Positions 1-6,610 are shown, numbered from the stretch's first letter. The stretch: 6,755 nucleotides of DNA from Gemmatimonadota bacterium (GCA_028287205.1 JAQBQC010000214.1:1-6755); one strand, 5' to 3'. The notes: generated by a model not told the origin, from the letters alone. Program-made: numbers and translations.

Positions 1-1
1 G

Positions 2-2614
2 GAGCGCGACGGCCAGATCGGCATCGCCGACGACGGCGCCTGGTGCGACGCAATCGCGTTCGAGCAGGCGCTCGATGCCGGGCGCGAGGAGCACGCGATC
101 TCGCTCTATCACGGCGCCTTCCTCGACGCGGTCTTCGTGTCGGACGCATCGCCCGAGTTCGAACAGTGGGTCGATCTCACGCGCGCGCGGCTCTGCGCGA
201 GCGCGGCGAGGGCGGCGGCGGCGCTGGCCGACGACGCGAAGCGGCTTGGCAATAGCACGGCTGAGGTGCGATGGGCGACGCAGGCGTGCCAGCTTGCGCC
301 GGATGATGAGGTACGCGTGCGAGCGCTCATGGTGGCACTCGCGAATCATGACGATCGCGCTGGTGCGCTGCGCGCGTACAGGAGCTTCGCCGAGCGCATG
401 GAGCGCGAATACGACGCTGAGCCCGCGAAGGAGACGGAGGCGCTCGCCAACGCGATGCGTGCGGCGCCGGCACGCGCGAGCGTGACAGAAGTTCCCTCCG
501 TGATCGAGGAGCCCGCGGTGGCCGCGATGGGCTCTGTGGCGAAAGTGCCCGCGGGCCCCTCGATTCCGGAGGCGCCCGATGCTCGAGCGCCTTCGCTACG
601 TGCTCTCGCGCGGGTGCAACCGCGCTGGTACGCGGAATGGCGCTGGCGCGCAGCCGGCCTCATCGCCGCGGCACTCGTGCTCGCGGGCGGGCTTGCGGCT
701 CGCCGGAGCTCAGTCGCGTCGTCGAAGATCGACCGCATACTCGTGGCCGACTTTCACAACCACACGCGCGATTCCCTGCTCTCGGGCGCGATAACGGAAG
801 CGATGCGCGCGGATCTGTCGCAGTCGCGTCGCACGCGCGTCATGAGCCGTGCGCAGGTACAGGCCGTGCTCGAGCACATGCGCCAGCCCACCGGCGAGAT
901 CACGTCGGAGCCGATGATCCGGGAGGTTGCGGAGCGGTATGGAGTGAAGGCGTTCGTCACCGGCGACGTCGCAGCACTCGGCGCCGGCTACAGTGTGTCC
1001 GCGGAGCTGATCGCGGTGGAGAGTGGCGAGACGCTCCTCTCCATTCGCGAGGACGCCTCGGATTCCAGCAAGCTGCTCGACGTCGTCGACAAGGTGTCCG
1101 ATCGATTGCGGCGCAGCATCGGCGAATCGCTCTGGACTGTGCGCTCCAGTGCGCCACTCGAGCAGGTCACCACCTCATCGCTGCAGGCGCTCCGCCTGTA
1201 CTCCCAGGCGATCCGCATTGGCGATCAGGAGGGCGACACGCATCGCGCGGTGGAGATCCTCCGACAGGCCGTGGCGCTCGATACCACGTTCGCGATGGCC
1301 TACCGGAGGCTGGGCGTCTACCTCAACGCGATGGGCGCGCATGCCGCCTCCGACGATGCGCTCGCCCGCGCCTTTCGCAACCGCGATCGACTTTCCGAGC
1401 TCGAGCGCTACAGCACCGCTGGAACCTACTTCTCGACCGTCGGGCTGCGCGACAGTGCGATCACGACCTATCGGACACTGCTCGCGCTCTATCCGAACGA
1501 CACGCGGGGGATGGCGAATCTTGGCGCCGTGTACATGGATCTTCGCGAGTTTGCGCGCGCTGAATCGCTCTACCGCCGTGCGATCGAATCGGATTCTTCG
1601 ATCGGGCTGCTGTTCAACCATCTCGCGACAGCGCAGCTGAACGGCGGGCGCTACGAGGATGCGGAGCGGACGCTCGCCGAACGCGCACGTCGTTTTCCGC
1701 GACAGCAGGATGACGCCTTGATCGAGGTGGCGCTCGCGCTGCAGCGCGGCGAGTACGACAGCGCGCGTCTCAGAACACAGCAGCTGCTCGTCGACGCAGG
1801 CACCGACGCCGGCAGTCGCCTCGAGCCGCTCAAGATGCTCGGCACGCTCGCGCTCATTCGCGGACACCTCGCGGAGTCGGATCGCGATTTCGACGCGGTG
1901 GAGACGCTGCAGACCGGTGAGGGAAGCGGCGGCGGTTATCTCGAAGCGGCGGTCGCGTTGGCGTTCTCGGATATCTGGTATCGCCATGAGCGGGAGCGCG
2001 GGCTCACCCTGCTCGATGCGGCGATTGCGCGGTATCCGCTCGAGACACTTCCGCCGCTCGACCGCAACTACGCCACGTTGGCATACGTGTATGCGCTCGG
2101 CGGTCGTCCCGCACGCGCGCGCGAGCTGCTAGCCGATGTGCGCGCGAATGAGCGCGTGCCGGGAACGACGCGCGGAGGTCTCGGTCTCAGGGATGAGGGC
2201 ACGTATCTCCGCGCGCTCGGCGCAACCGAGCTCGCGGAGGGAAAGCCCGCCCAGGCGGTGGCCACGCTGCGCCAGTCGGTGAAGCTGTATTTCTGTCCGA
2301 CCTGCACGCTTCCGGATCTCGCCCGCGCGCTGGAGCTGTCGGGCTCCCCCGATTCAGCGATCGCCGTCTATCAGCTCTACGTGACGACTCCGTGGTCGGA
2401 ATGGCAGAACGCGCTCGGCGAATTTCGCGTGACTGCATTCGAGCGTTTGGGCGCGTTGAACGAGGCACGAGGAGATACCGCGAAAGCCATCGCGGCGTAT
2501 GACCAGGTAACGAAGTTGTGGGCCGGAGCCGACGCGGAGCTGCAGCCAGTGGTGGCGGACGCGCGAAAGCACGCGGTCGCGCTCCGCGCGGCGAAGGGGC
2601 TCGCAGCGCGCTGA
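2..2614 (+). CDS. Membrane-tethered BTAD/TPR regulator (SARP-like), 5'-partial
   Basis: The frame is open from the window edge, giving 870 visible residues; the GTG at 137 is internal, because the preceding 45 codons already read as BTAD (WCDAIAFEQAL, then LYHGAFLD and FEQWVDL). Visible order: BTAD helices about 1-157; an Ala/Pro-rich linker to about 205; one hydrophobic segment about 216-234 (GLIAAALVLAGGLAA) followed by Arg-Arg; a TolB/FlgO-like alpha/beta domain about 242-376 (ILVADF, VKAFVTGDV); then TPR-type helical repeats from about 395 to the end (e.g. GVYLNAMGAHAASDDALARA, NLGAVYMDLREFARAESLYR). In this family an OmpR-type winged helix precedes BTAD, so it should lie just upstream. 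Inferred topology is cytoplasmic DNA-binding/BTAD and periplasmic TolB/TPR, as in CadC/ToxR-like one-component regulators. A CPTC pair sits at visible residues 765-768. The stop is TGA. Domain calls are confident; ligand and targets are unknown. Confidence 0.88.
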   Translation, partial: ERDGQIGIADDGAWCDAIAFEQALDAGREEHAISLYHGAFLDAVFVSDASPEFEQWVDLTRARLCASAARAAAALADDAKRLGNSTAEVRWATQACQLAPDDEVRVRALMVALANHDDRAGALRAYRSFAERMEREYDAEPAKETEALANAMRAAPARASVTEVPSVIEEPAVAAMGSVAKVPAGPSIPEAPDARAPSLRALARVQPRWYAEWRWRAAGLIAAALVLAGGLAARRSSVASSKIDRILVADFHNHTRDSLLSGAITEAMRADLSQSRRTRVMSRAQVQAVLEHMRQPTGEITSEPMIREVAERYGVKAFVTGDVAALGAGYSVSAELIAVESGETLLSIREDASDSSKLLDVVDKVSDRLRRSIGESLWTVRSSAPLEQVTTSSLQALRLYSQAIRIGDQEGDTHRAVEILRQAVALDTTFAMAYRRLGVYLNAMGAHAASDDALARAFRNRDRLSELERYSTAGTYFSTVGLRDSAITTYRTLLALYPNDTRGMANLGAVYMDLREFARAESLYRRAIESDSSIGLLFNHLATAQLNGGRYEDAERTLAERARRFPRQQDDALIEVALALQRGEYDSARLRTQQLLVDAGTDAGSRLEPLKMLGTLALIRGHLAESDRDFDAVETLQTGEGSGGGYLEAAVALAFSDIWYRHERERGLTLLDAAIARYPLETLPPLDRNYATLAYVYALGGRPARARELLADVRANERVPGTTRGGLGLRDEGTYLRALGATELAEGKPAQAVATLRQSVKLYFCPTCTLPDLARALELSGSPDSAIAVYQLYVTTPWSEWQNALGEFRVTAFERLGALNEARGDTAKAIAAYDQVTKLWAGADAELQPVVADARKHAVALRAAKGLAAR
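644..703 (+). other. Single transmembrane segment of the BTAD/TPR regulator
   Basis: About 19 residues rich in Ala, Leu, Val and Gly, flanked by Trp/Arg before (WRWRAA) and by Arg-Arg after. It is the only long hydrophobic stretch in the protein and separates the BTAD half from the TolB/TPR half. It is too far from the N-terminus to be a signal peptide. Its orientation is inferred from the need for a cytoplasmic DNA-binding end, since basic residues occur on both sides. Confidence 0.75.
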
Positions 2615-2643
2615 GCCTGGTTTCGGCCGCGATTTGGATCCGA

Positions 2644-2659
2644 CGGTGCCGCAGCACCG
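2644..2659 (+). other. Short perfect hairpin after the regulator gene
   Basis: CGGTGC and GCACCG form a 6-bp stem around a CGCA loop, 29 bases after the TGA at 2612-2614. No T-run follows, so it does not meet the intrinsic terminator pattern. In DNA this GC-rich a 6-bp hairpin can occur by chance. The rest of the 2615-2768 gap shows no promoter that I can defend, apart from the ribosome binding site at its end. Confidence 0.25.
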
Positions 2660-2755
2660 ATGTCGATTTCCACGTCACCCGTTCGACGTCTGTGTAGAGC
2701 GGCGGTTCGAGCCCGGATATCTTGCCCGCGGCGCCCCGCTCGCCACCAGACGAGC

Positions 2756-2761
2756 AAGGAG
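2756..2761 (+). promoter_or_regulatory. Shine-Dalgarno site of the DoxX-like gene
   Basis: AAGGAG lies 7 bases before the ATG at 2769, a near-ideal match and spacing. It fixes that ATG as the start and argues against the in-frame upstream start at 2634, whose extra 45 residues are Arg-rich and look like untranslated sequence. Confidence 0.85.
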
Positions 2762-2768
2762 AGACGTC

Positions 2769-3266
2769 ATGCAATCCACGACATTGGGAGCGAGCTCCCT
2801 CGGCTTCGCCACCGGACGCGCTCCCGGTGCGACGAAGCGCATCAACATTGCGATCTGGACCGTGCAGGTGCTGCTCGCCTGCCTGTTCCTGTTCGCGGGC
2901 GGTTTCAAGCTGATCGCGCCGATCGCCGAGATGACGAAGCAGATGCCGCTGCCGGGGCTCTTCCTGCGCTTTCTCGGTATCGTGGAGGTCGCGGGCGCAG
3001 TTGGACTCATTCTTCCGTCGCTGCTGCGCATTCGTCCCTATCTCACGCCCATTGCGGCGGCCGGACTCGTGATCGTCATGAGCGGAGCGACGGGCATTTC
3101 GATGGCTGGCGGCAAGATCGCGCCGGCGGTCATGCCTTTCGTCGTCGGGTTGCTTGCGGGGCTTGTTGTGTATGCGCGCACACGTGTGGTGCCGGTCCGC
3201 GAGAGATCTCGCGGATCGGTGCGGCGCAGCGTGCGTGTCGATGCAAGGCTGCAGAGGACGGCCTGA
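2769..3266 (+). CDS. DoxX-like small integral membrane protein
   Basis: This 165-residue protein has four predicted membrane helices at about 26-49, 66-87, 92-115 and 118-138. It fits the DoxX/DoxX-like family: a first helix ending in LFLFAGGFKLI, a polar loop (MTKQMPLPG), then a second helix with GIVEVAGAVGLILP, which matches the family's usual helix 2 with its conserved Glu. Length and helix number are typical. The tail (140-165) has many Arg residues, which by the positive-inside rule suggests it is cytoplasmic. Family members are associated with quinone/thiosulfate or redox-linked membrane functions, but most, including this one, have no assigned substrate. It lies 154 bp downstream of the regulator on the same strand. 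No operon can be shown, and it has its own strong ribosome binding site. Confidence 0.85.
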   Translation: MQSTTLGASSLGFATGRAPGATKRINIAIWTVQVLLACLFLFAGGFKLIAPIAEMTKQMPLPGLFLRFLGIVEVAGAVGLILPSLLRIRPYLTPIAAAGLVIVMSGATGISMAGGKIAPAVMPFVVGLLAGLVVYARTRVVPVRERSRGSVRRSVRVDARLQRTA

Positions 3267-3323
3267 TCGTACTCAGCTTCCGGGTGCGCTCCCAAACGGC
3301 ACGCGGAGCCCCAACGCGAATCC

Positions 3324-3360
3324 GCCGTGCGGCATCGGCCGATCGACAGGCCCGCACGGC
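3324..3360. terminator. Inverted repeat between convergent genes, possible bidirectional terminator
   Basis: GCCGTGCGG (3324-3332) and CCGCACGGC (3352-3360) are perfect 9-bp inverted arms around a 19-base loop. The loop contains a perfect 10-bp palindrome, ATCGGCCGAT (3334-3343). The element sits in the 97-bp gap between the DoxX-like gene (ending 3266) and the small membrane gene (ending 3364 on the other strand), the expected place for a shared transcription stop. Neither side carries a T-run, so it is not a canonical intrinsic terminator. It could instead stabilise both 3' ends or bind a protein. Confidence 0.4.
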
Positions 3361-3363
3361 ATG

Positions 3364-3690
3364 TCAGCCAACACGTGAGCCACCACTTCCCGCCATCGCG
3401 TCCGCGGCTCGAGGGCCGGACTCCGGCGGCGAGATGCGATCGATGACCAGCGTGGTGAGAGCGGTGAGCGCATCCGCGCCCATCACCACGATGGCGATGA
3501 TGACGAAGCCACCGAAAAAGCTTTCATCGAAGTTGCCGTCGTTCACGCTCGCCAACTTTGCGAGCAGTGCCTCGTGGCTGAGCGACCGATACGTTGCCAT
3601 CTGCTCCTTGTCGAAGCTGACGAGCAGGAATGCGCACGCATACGCGAGGAGCACCACGGCGATCACACGCGCGACCAGGCGGCGATTCAT
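3364..3690 (-). CDS. Small two-helix membrane protein, unknown function
   Basis: I do not recognise this 108-residue protein. It starts MNRRLVARV and has two hydrophobic helices, about 8-25 (VIAVVLLAYACAFLLV) and about 59-80 (FGGFVIIAIVVMGADALTAL). They are joined by a polar loop of about 33 residues with acidic and Asn residues (SVNDGNFDESF). Basic residues before helix 1 suggest a cytoplasmic N-terminus and an extracytoplasmic loop. The last residues are Gly/Ser/Ala-rich and codon quality falls there, so the 3' end is less certain than the start. The gene lies 108 bp downstream of the exported-protein gene on the same strand and could share its transcript. Coherent helices and good third-position bias through most of its length support it as real. 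Confidence 0.65.
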   Translation of the reverse strand: MNRRLVARVIAVVLLAYACAFLLVSFDKEQMATYRSLSHEALLAKLASVNDGNFDESFFGGFVIIAIVVMGADALTALTTLVIDRISPPESGPRAADAMAGSGGSRVG

Positions 3691-3700
3691 TCGGTATCGA

Positions 3701-3704
3701 CTCC
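3701..3704 (-). promoter_or_regulatory. Probable Shine-Dalgarno site of the small membrane gene
   Basis: Read on the minus strand, GGAG lies 10 bases upstream of the ATG whose first base is 3690. The spacing is slightly long but acceptable, and it supports this start. Confidence 0.5.
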
Positions 3705-3760
3705 AGGTGATGACGGACGATTGATAGGGCGTTGCGGACGATGCGCTGACGAGCTCGGCT

Positions 3761-3776
3761 GCGCAAGAGAGTGCGC
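3761..3776 (-). other. Short hairpin between the two minus-strand genes
   Basis: On the minus strand GCGCA and TGCGC form a 5-bp stem around a 6-base CTCTCT loop, in the 108-bp gap after the TAA of the exported-protein gene. No T-run follows. It may be chance, so co-transcription of the two genes remains possible. Confidence 0.2.
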
Positions 3777-3798
3777 GCCCGGCGCCACGCGTTACTTG

Positions 3799-4842
3799 TT
3801 ACCTGTGCGGCAGCGCCGGCTTGGCTGCAACGACCGTCTCGGCGCCGAGCTTGTCGACGTCGCGCATCCAGACCTCGAGACCACCATCCGCGAGCGTGCG
3901 CTCGTAGCCCGCGACGAGCTGCGCGTTGTAGCGCGAGAGATCGAACTTGAACACTGCTTCCGGATCGAGATCCACGATCTGCATCTCCGCGTCCAGCATG
4001 AGCAGCCGGCCGAAGCGTAGGGTGCCGCCCTTGTAGAACATGTAATTCGGCGCTTTCGTGTCCGGTGGAACCAGCGCGTGCACCGGCTCGTGCGGCTCCG
4101 TCTTGCCGAAGGCCTGCACCATCTCGTCTCCGTCCACACGCACTGACACGACGCGCCCTTCGATCTCCGGTGGCGGAAGAATCTTTCTCGGATCGAGAAA
4201 GATGTCGTTCCCATGCACGGTGGCTCCGGTCGCGCCGCTGAGATCGAGGATCTTCTCCAGCGAGAGTCCCAGAAATTTCATGAGCTTTTCGCCGTTCATC
4301 CCCATGATCTTCGTCTTGATGGGATGAAGGCGGAGGAGACCCTCGGGCGTGACATCCATCGTCGCCGTGATCTCGAACGAGATGGTGATCCCCTTGTGCA
4401 TGCGCCCCGTCTGCACGACGTGATCGCCTTCGGTGCGTAGATGCAGATGCGAGAGCGGCGACCCCTTATAGCCGAACACGTACTTGTTGAGCAGCGCGGA
4501 GAGATCGGCGCCCGTCATGCCGACTTCGGCGGTGTCGATCGTGATGATGAACGAGTTCTTGTCATCGAACACGACTGGGCCGCCCTCCTTGCTGCGCATC
4601 GTGCCGTCGAGGTGGCGAATGTGGAGCACCACTTGCGTGTCGACGTAGAAGTCGACGCGGCGCATCGAGACACGCGTGCGCACGCGCGCGGGATCGGCGT
4701 GCGAAGCCGGCGCCGTCTTCGAGGCGTGCCCTCCATTCGACTGGGCCGAGGCGCGATGCGATGCGATGAGCGCGAGCGCCCACAGCGCCGCGACTCCTGC
4801 GCTCGTCCGGCCCAATCGGCGTGTGCACACACTTTGGAGCAT
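3799..4842 (-). CDS. Exported protein with Sec signal peptide, unknown function
   Basis: I do not recognise the family of this 347-residue protein. The N-terminus is a standard signal peptide: basic CTRRLGR, hydrophobic VAALWALALIA at about 17-27, and a likely cut after ASA at residue 33. The mature protein begins with a low-complexity Ala/His/Ser stretch to about 52. The rest looks rich in beta strands, with alternating hydrophobic patterns (VDFYVDTQVVLHI, FIITIDTAEVGM, TISFEITATMDV). A central part (about 162-246) contains LRLHPIKTKIMGM, LGLSLEKILDL and DPRKILPPPEIEG, which loosely recalls TULIP/DUF2993-type lipid-binding folds; this is a guess. There is no lipobox Cys, and no hydrophobic segment after the signal, so a soluble periplasmic or secreted location is likely. 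ATG at 4842 is preferred over an in-frame TTG at 4881 because it has a ribosome binding site and starts just before the signal peptide. Confidence 0.82.
   Translation of the reverse strand: MLQSVCTRRLGRTSAGVAALWALALIASHRASAQSNGGHASKTAPASHADPARVRTRVSMRRVDFYVDTQVVLHIRHLDGTMRSKEGGPVVFDDKNSFIITIDTAEVGMTGADLSALLNKYVFGYKGSPLSHLHLRTEGDHVVQTGRMHKGITISFEITATMDVTPEGLLRLHPIKTKIMGMNGEKLMKFLGLSLEKILDLSGATGATVHGNDIFLDPRKILPPPEIEGRVVSVRVDGDEMVQAFGKTEPHEPVHALVPPDTKAPNYMFYKGGTLRFGRLLMLDAEMQIVDLDPEAVFKFDLSRYNAQLVAGYERTLADGGLEVWMRDVDKLGAETVVAAKPALPHR
4741..4842 (-). other. Signal peptide coding region
   Basis: Residues 1-33 form a Sec signal with a basic n-region, an Ala/Leu-rich h-region and an Ala-x-Ala site (ASA, then QS). 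The following mature start is polar and flexible, as is usual for exported proteins. No twin-arginine FLK pattern and no lipobox are present. Confidence 0.75.
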
Positions 4843-5041
4843 GATAGAACCCTTATCGTTGCGATACGGCTTCGTCACCAATTTGGGGCGAAAGGCCGCA
4901 ATCGGAAGGTGAGCGGATCGTTCCGGGCGTGCGGCGTGAGGCCGAATCGCGCCCGGAAGCGCTCGGGCCGCCGTTGCGGCGCGGGCGGTGGCTCCGGAGA
5001 TTCATTCTGTCTCGCACCGGTCCCTTCCCCAGACCACACGC
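4843..5041. promoter_or_regulatory. Divergent intergenic region between exported-protein and antiporter genes
   Basis: These 199 bp separate two genes transcribed away from each other, so promoters for both strands are expected here. Apart from the minus-strand ribosome binding site I see no convincing -35/-10 pair on either strand. Its minus-proximal end (about 4843-4885) is more AT-rich than the surroundings. The plus-proximal half is GC-rich and has no purine-rich site before the antiporter ATG. Confidence 0.45.
4850..4854 (-). promoter_or_regulatory. Shine-Dalgarno site of the exported-protein gene
   Basis: On the minus strand AAGGG lies 7 bases before the ATG whose first base is 4842. 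This decides the start against the TTG 39 bases further upstream. Confidence 0.65.
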
Positions 5042-6610
5042 ATGCACTTTCAGCCGGTCGTCTTCGCGGTCGTGATCGCCGTGCTCGTGGTCTCGCTCAC
5101 CGCCCTGGCACGGCGCCTGCCCGTGCCGACGCCAATCCTGCAGGTGGTCGCCGGATTCGCCGTGGGGCTGATTCCCGGCGTGACGATTCCGCAGCTCGAT
5201 CCGAACCTCGTGTTCTTCGTGTTCCTGCCGCCCATTCTCTGGTCGGCGGCGATGTTCACGTCGGTGCGGGAGTTCAAGCGGAACCTCGACAAGATCGGGA
5301 CGCTCGCAATAGGGCTCGTCGTCGTGACGACCGCGATCGTCGCGGTGGTGGCGCGCAAGCTCTTCCCGGACATTCCGTGGCCCGTCGCGGTCGCGCTGGG
5401 CGCGATCGTCTCGCCTCCAGACGCGGTGGCCGCTACCGCGATCGTGTCGAGGCTGCGCGTGCCGCCGCGCGTCATCACGGTGCTCGAGGGCGAGAGCCTC
5501 GTCAACGACGCGTCGGCGCTCGTGCTCTATCGCACCGCCGTCGCAGCGGCCGTCACCGGCTTCTTCAGCTGGGGTGAGTCGATCGTCCGTTTCTTCATCG
5601 ATGCGGGGATCGGAAGTCTCGTCGGGCTGCTCGTCGCCTGGCTCATCGTGCGCGCCCTGCGCCTCACGAAGGATCCACTCGCCGAAGCGCTGCTCACACT
5701 CGCTGGTCCGTACGTCGCATGGTCCGCGGCGGAATCGCTCCACGTGTCCGCGGTGCTTGCATGCGTTGCAGGCGGCGTCTACCTCCAACAGGGTCTGTCG
5801 ACCGCTGTCGGCCCTGCATCTCGCCTCCAATCGCGCACGGTGTGGGAGCTCGTGGTGTTTCTGGTCAACGCGCTGATCTTTCTTTTACTCGGCGCGCAAT
5901 TCGGGGGTCTGCTGAAGCTCGTGCCTCATGACCAGCTGGGCACCGTCTTCCGCGATGGCGTGATCATCACGCTGGTCGCGATCGTCGTGCGCCTCATCTG
6001 GGTGCCGGTCGTCACTGCGCTACCACGACTCAGCGCGAACGTACGCCGCCGCACTCCCCGGCCGAACTGGAAGTCGGTGACGCTGGTGTCGTGGACGAGC
6101 ATGCGCGGGGTGGTGTCGCTGGCGACTGCGCTCGCGCTTCCGCTCGTGATCGCGAACGGCGACCCGTTTCCGCATCGCACGGAGATCATTCTCATCACGA
6201 TGTGCGTGATCGTCCTGACCCTTCTCGTGCAGGGGCTGTCGCTGTCGACGATCGTGCGCGCACTCCACTTCGTGCCGGAGGAGACGCATCACGCCGAGGA
6301 GCGGCTCGCACGACGAGAGGCCACCAGGCGAGGAGCCGAGGCGCTCGAGGATCTGTCACACGAGCCGTGGGTGGATCCGCGCGACGTGGAGGCGCTGCGC
6401 AACGAGCTGCGCGAGCGGCTGCGCACGAACGAGCAGGAGGGCGGCAGCTTCGAGGGACGCAGGCGCTTGCGGCTCGCGATGATCGGGGCCGAACGAAAGA
6501 TGCTGATCCGGCTGCGGGATGAAGACGCGATCTCCGACGAGGTACTGCGCTCACTCGAGCAGGAGCTCGATCTCGAGTCGGTGCGCGCCGGCGGCGGGAA
6601 CGCCGCCTAG
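5042..6610 (+). CDS. CPA1-family Na+/H+ antiporter
   Basis: A 522-residue cation/proton antiporter of the inner membrane, expected to exchange cytoplasmic Na+ (or K+) for H+ in pH and salt homeostasis. It has about 12-13 hydrophobic segments across residues 5-408. Family landmarks are present: GAIVSPPDAVAATAI at 120-134 (Asp127), GESLVNDASALVLY at 150-163 with the Asn155-Asp156 ion-binding pair, and SWTSMRGVVSLATALALP at 350-367 with the conserved Arg355. SPPD in place of SPTD is usual in the bacterial NhaP/YjcE-like branch. A charged soluble tail follows (about 413-517), with ...AISDEVLRSLEQELDLES near its end, as in longer bacterial CPA1 proteins. ATG at 5042 is chosen because the first helix begins at once; an in-frame GTG at 4988 would add 18 residues. 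Neither start has a clear Shine-Dalgarno site. The substrate ion cannot be read from sequence. Confidence 0.93.
   Translation: MHFQPVVFAVVIAVLVVSLTALARRLPVPTPILQVVAGFAVGLIPGVTIPQLDPNLVFFVFLPPILWSAAMFTSVREFKRNLDKIGTLAIGLVVVTTAIVAVVARKLFPDIPWPVAVALGAIVSPPDAVAATAIVSRLRVPPRVITVLEGESLVNDASALVLYRTAVAAAVTGFFSWGESIVRFFIDAGIGSLVGLLVAWLIVRALRLTKDPLAEALLTLAGPYVAWSAAESLHVSAVLACVAGGVYLQQGLSTAVGPASRLQSRTVWELVVFLVNALIFLLLGAQFGGLLKLVPHDQLGTVFRDGVIITLVAIVVRLIWVPVVTALPRLSANVRRRTPRPNWKSVTLVSWTSMRGVVSLATALALPLVIANGDPFPHRTEIILITMCVIVLTLLVQGLSLSTIVRALHFVPEETHHAEERLARREATRRGAEALEDLSHEPWVDPRDVEALRNELRERLRTNEQEGGSFEGRRRLRLAMIGAERKMLIRLRDEDAISDEVLRSLEQELDLESVRAGGGNAA
6590..6607. other. 7-bp all-GC hairpin with GGAA tetraloop at the antiporter 3' end
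   Basis: GGCGGCG (6590-6596) and CGCCGCC (6601-6607) pair perfectly around GGAA, a GNRA-class tetraloop in the plus-strand RNA. The stem ends directly against the TAG stop at 6608-6610, inside the codons for the terminal GGGNAA of the antiporter. There is no T-run downstream. It could act as an mRNA 3'-end stabiliser or pause site. Confidence 0.45.

Noticed and set aside
1175..1987. 270-codon open frame on the minus strand, antisense to the TPR array
   Set aside because: It lies wholly opposite a confidently coding TPR region. Its residues (Arg, Glu and Val rich, no domain pattern) are what high-GC third-position bias produces in an antisense frame.
137..2614. GTG at 137 as the true start of the regulator
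   Set aside because: The 45 codons before it in the same frame match the N-terminal part of BTAD, so the gene continues past the window edge.
2660..3724. 354-codon plus-strand frame across the DoxX-like gene and beyond
   Set aside because: Wrong frame relative to the DoxX-like gene with its strong ribosome binding site, and antisense to the small membrane gene. Composition is Arg/Ala/Ser-rich.
4843..4885. TTGGTG ... GATAAG as a minus-strand promoter for the exported-protein gene
   Set aside because: The -10 candidate overlaps the ribosome binding site and the -35 matches only three bases, so it cannot serve the chosen start.
5408..5434. SPPD in place of SPTD in the antiporter as a missing key residue
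   Set aside because: The catalytic-region Asp is retained and SPPD is normal in the bacterial NhaP/YjcE-like branch of CPA1.
4441..5577. 378-codon open frame on the plus strand spanning the divergent region
   Set aside because: It overlaps the exported-protein gene in antisense and the antiporter in another frame. It is Arg/Ala-rich with no recognisable domain.
4853..5830. 325-codon open frame on the minus strand, antisense to the antiporter
   Set aside because: Extreme Arg/His/Asp/Glu composition without hydrophobic core segments; it is a shadow of the antiporter.
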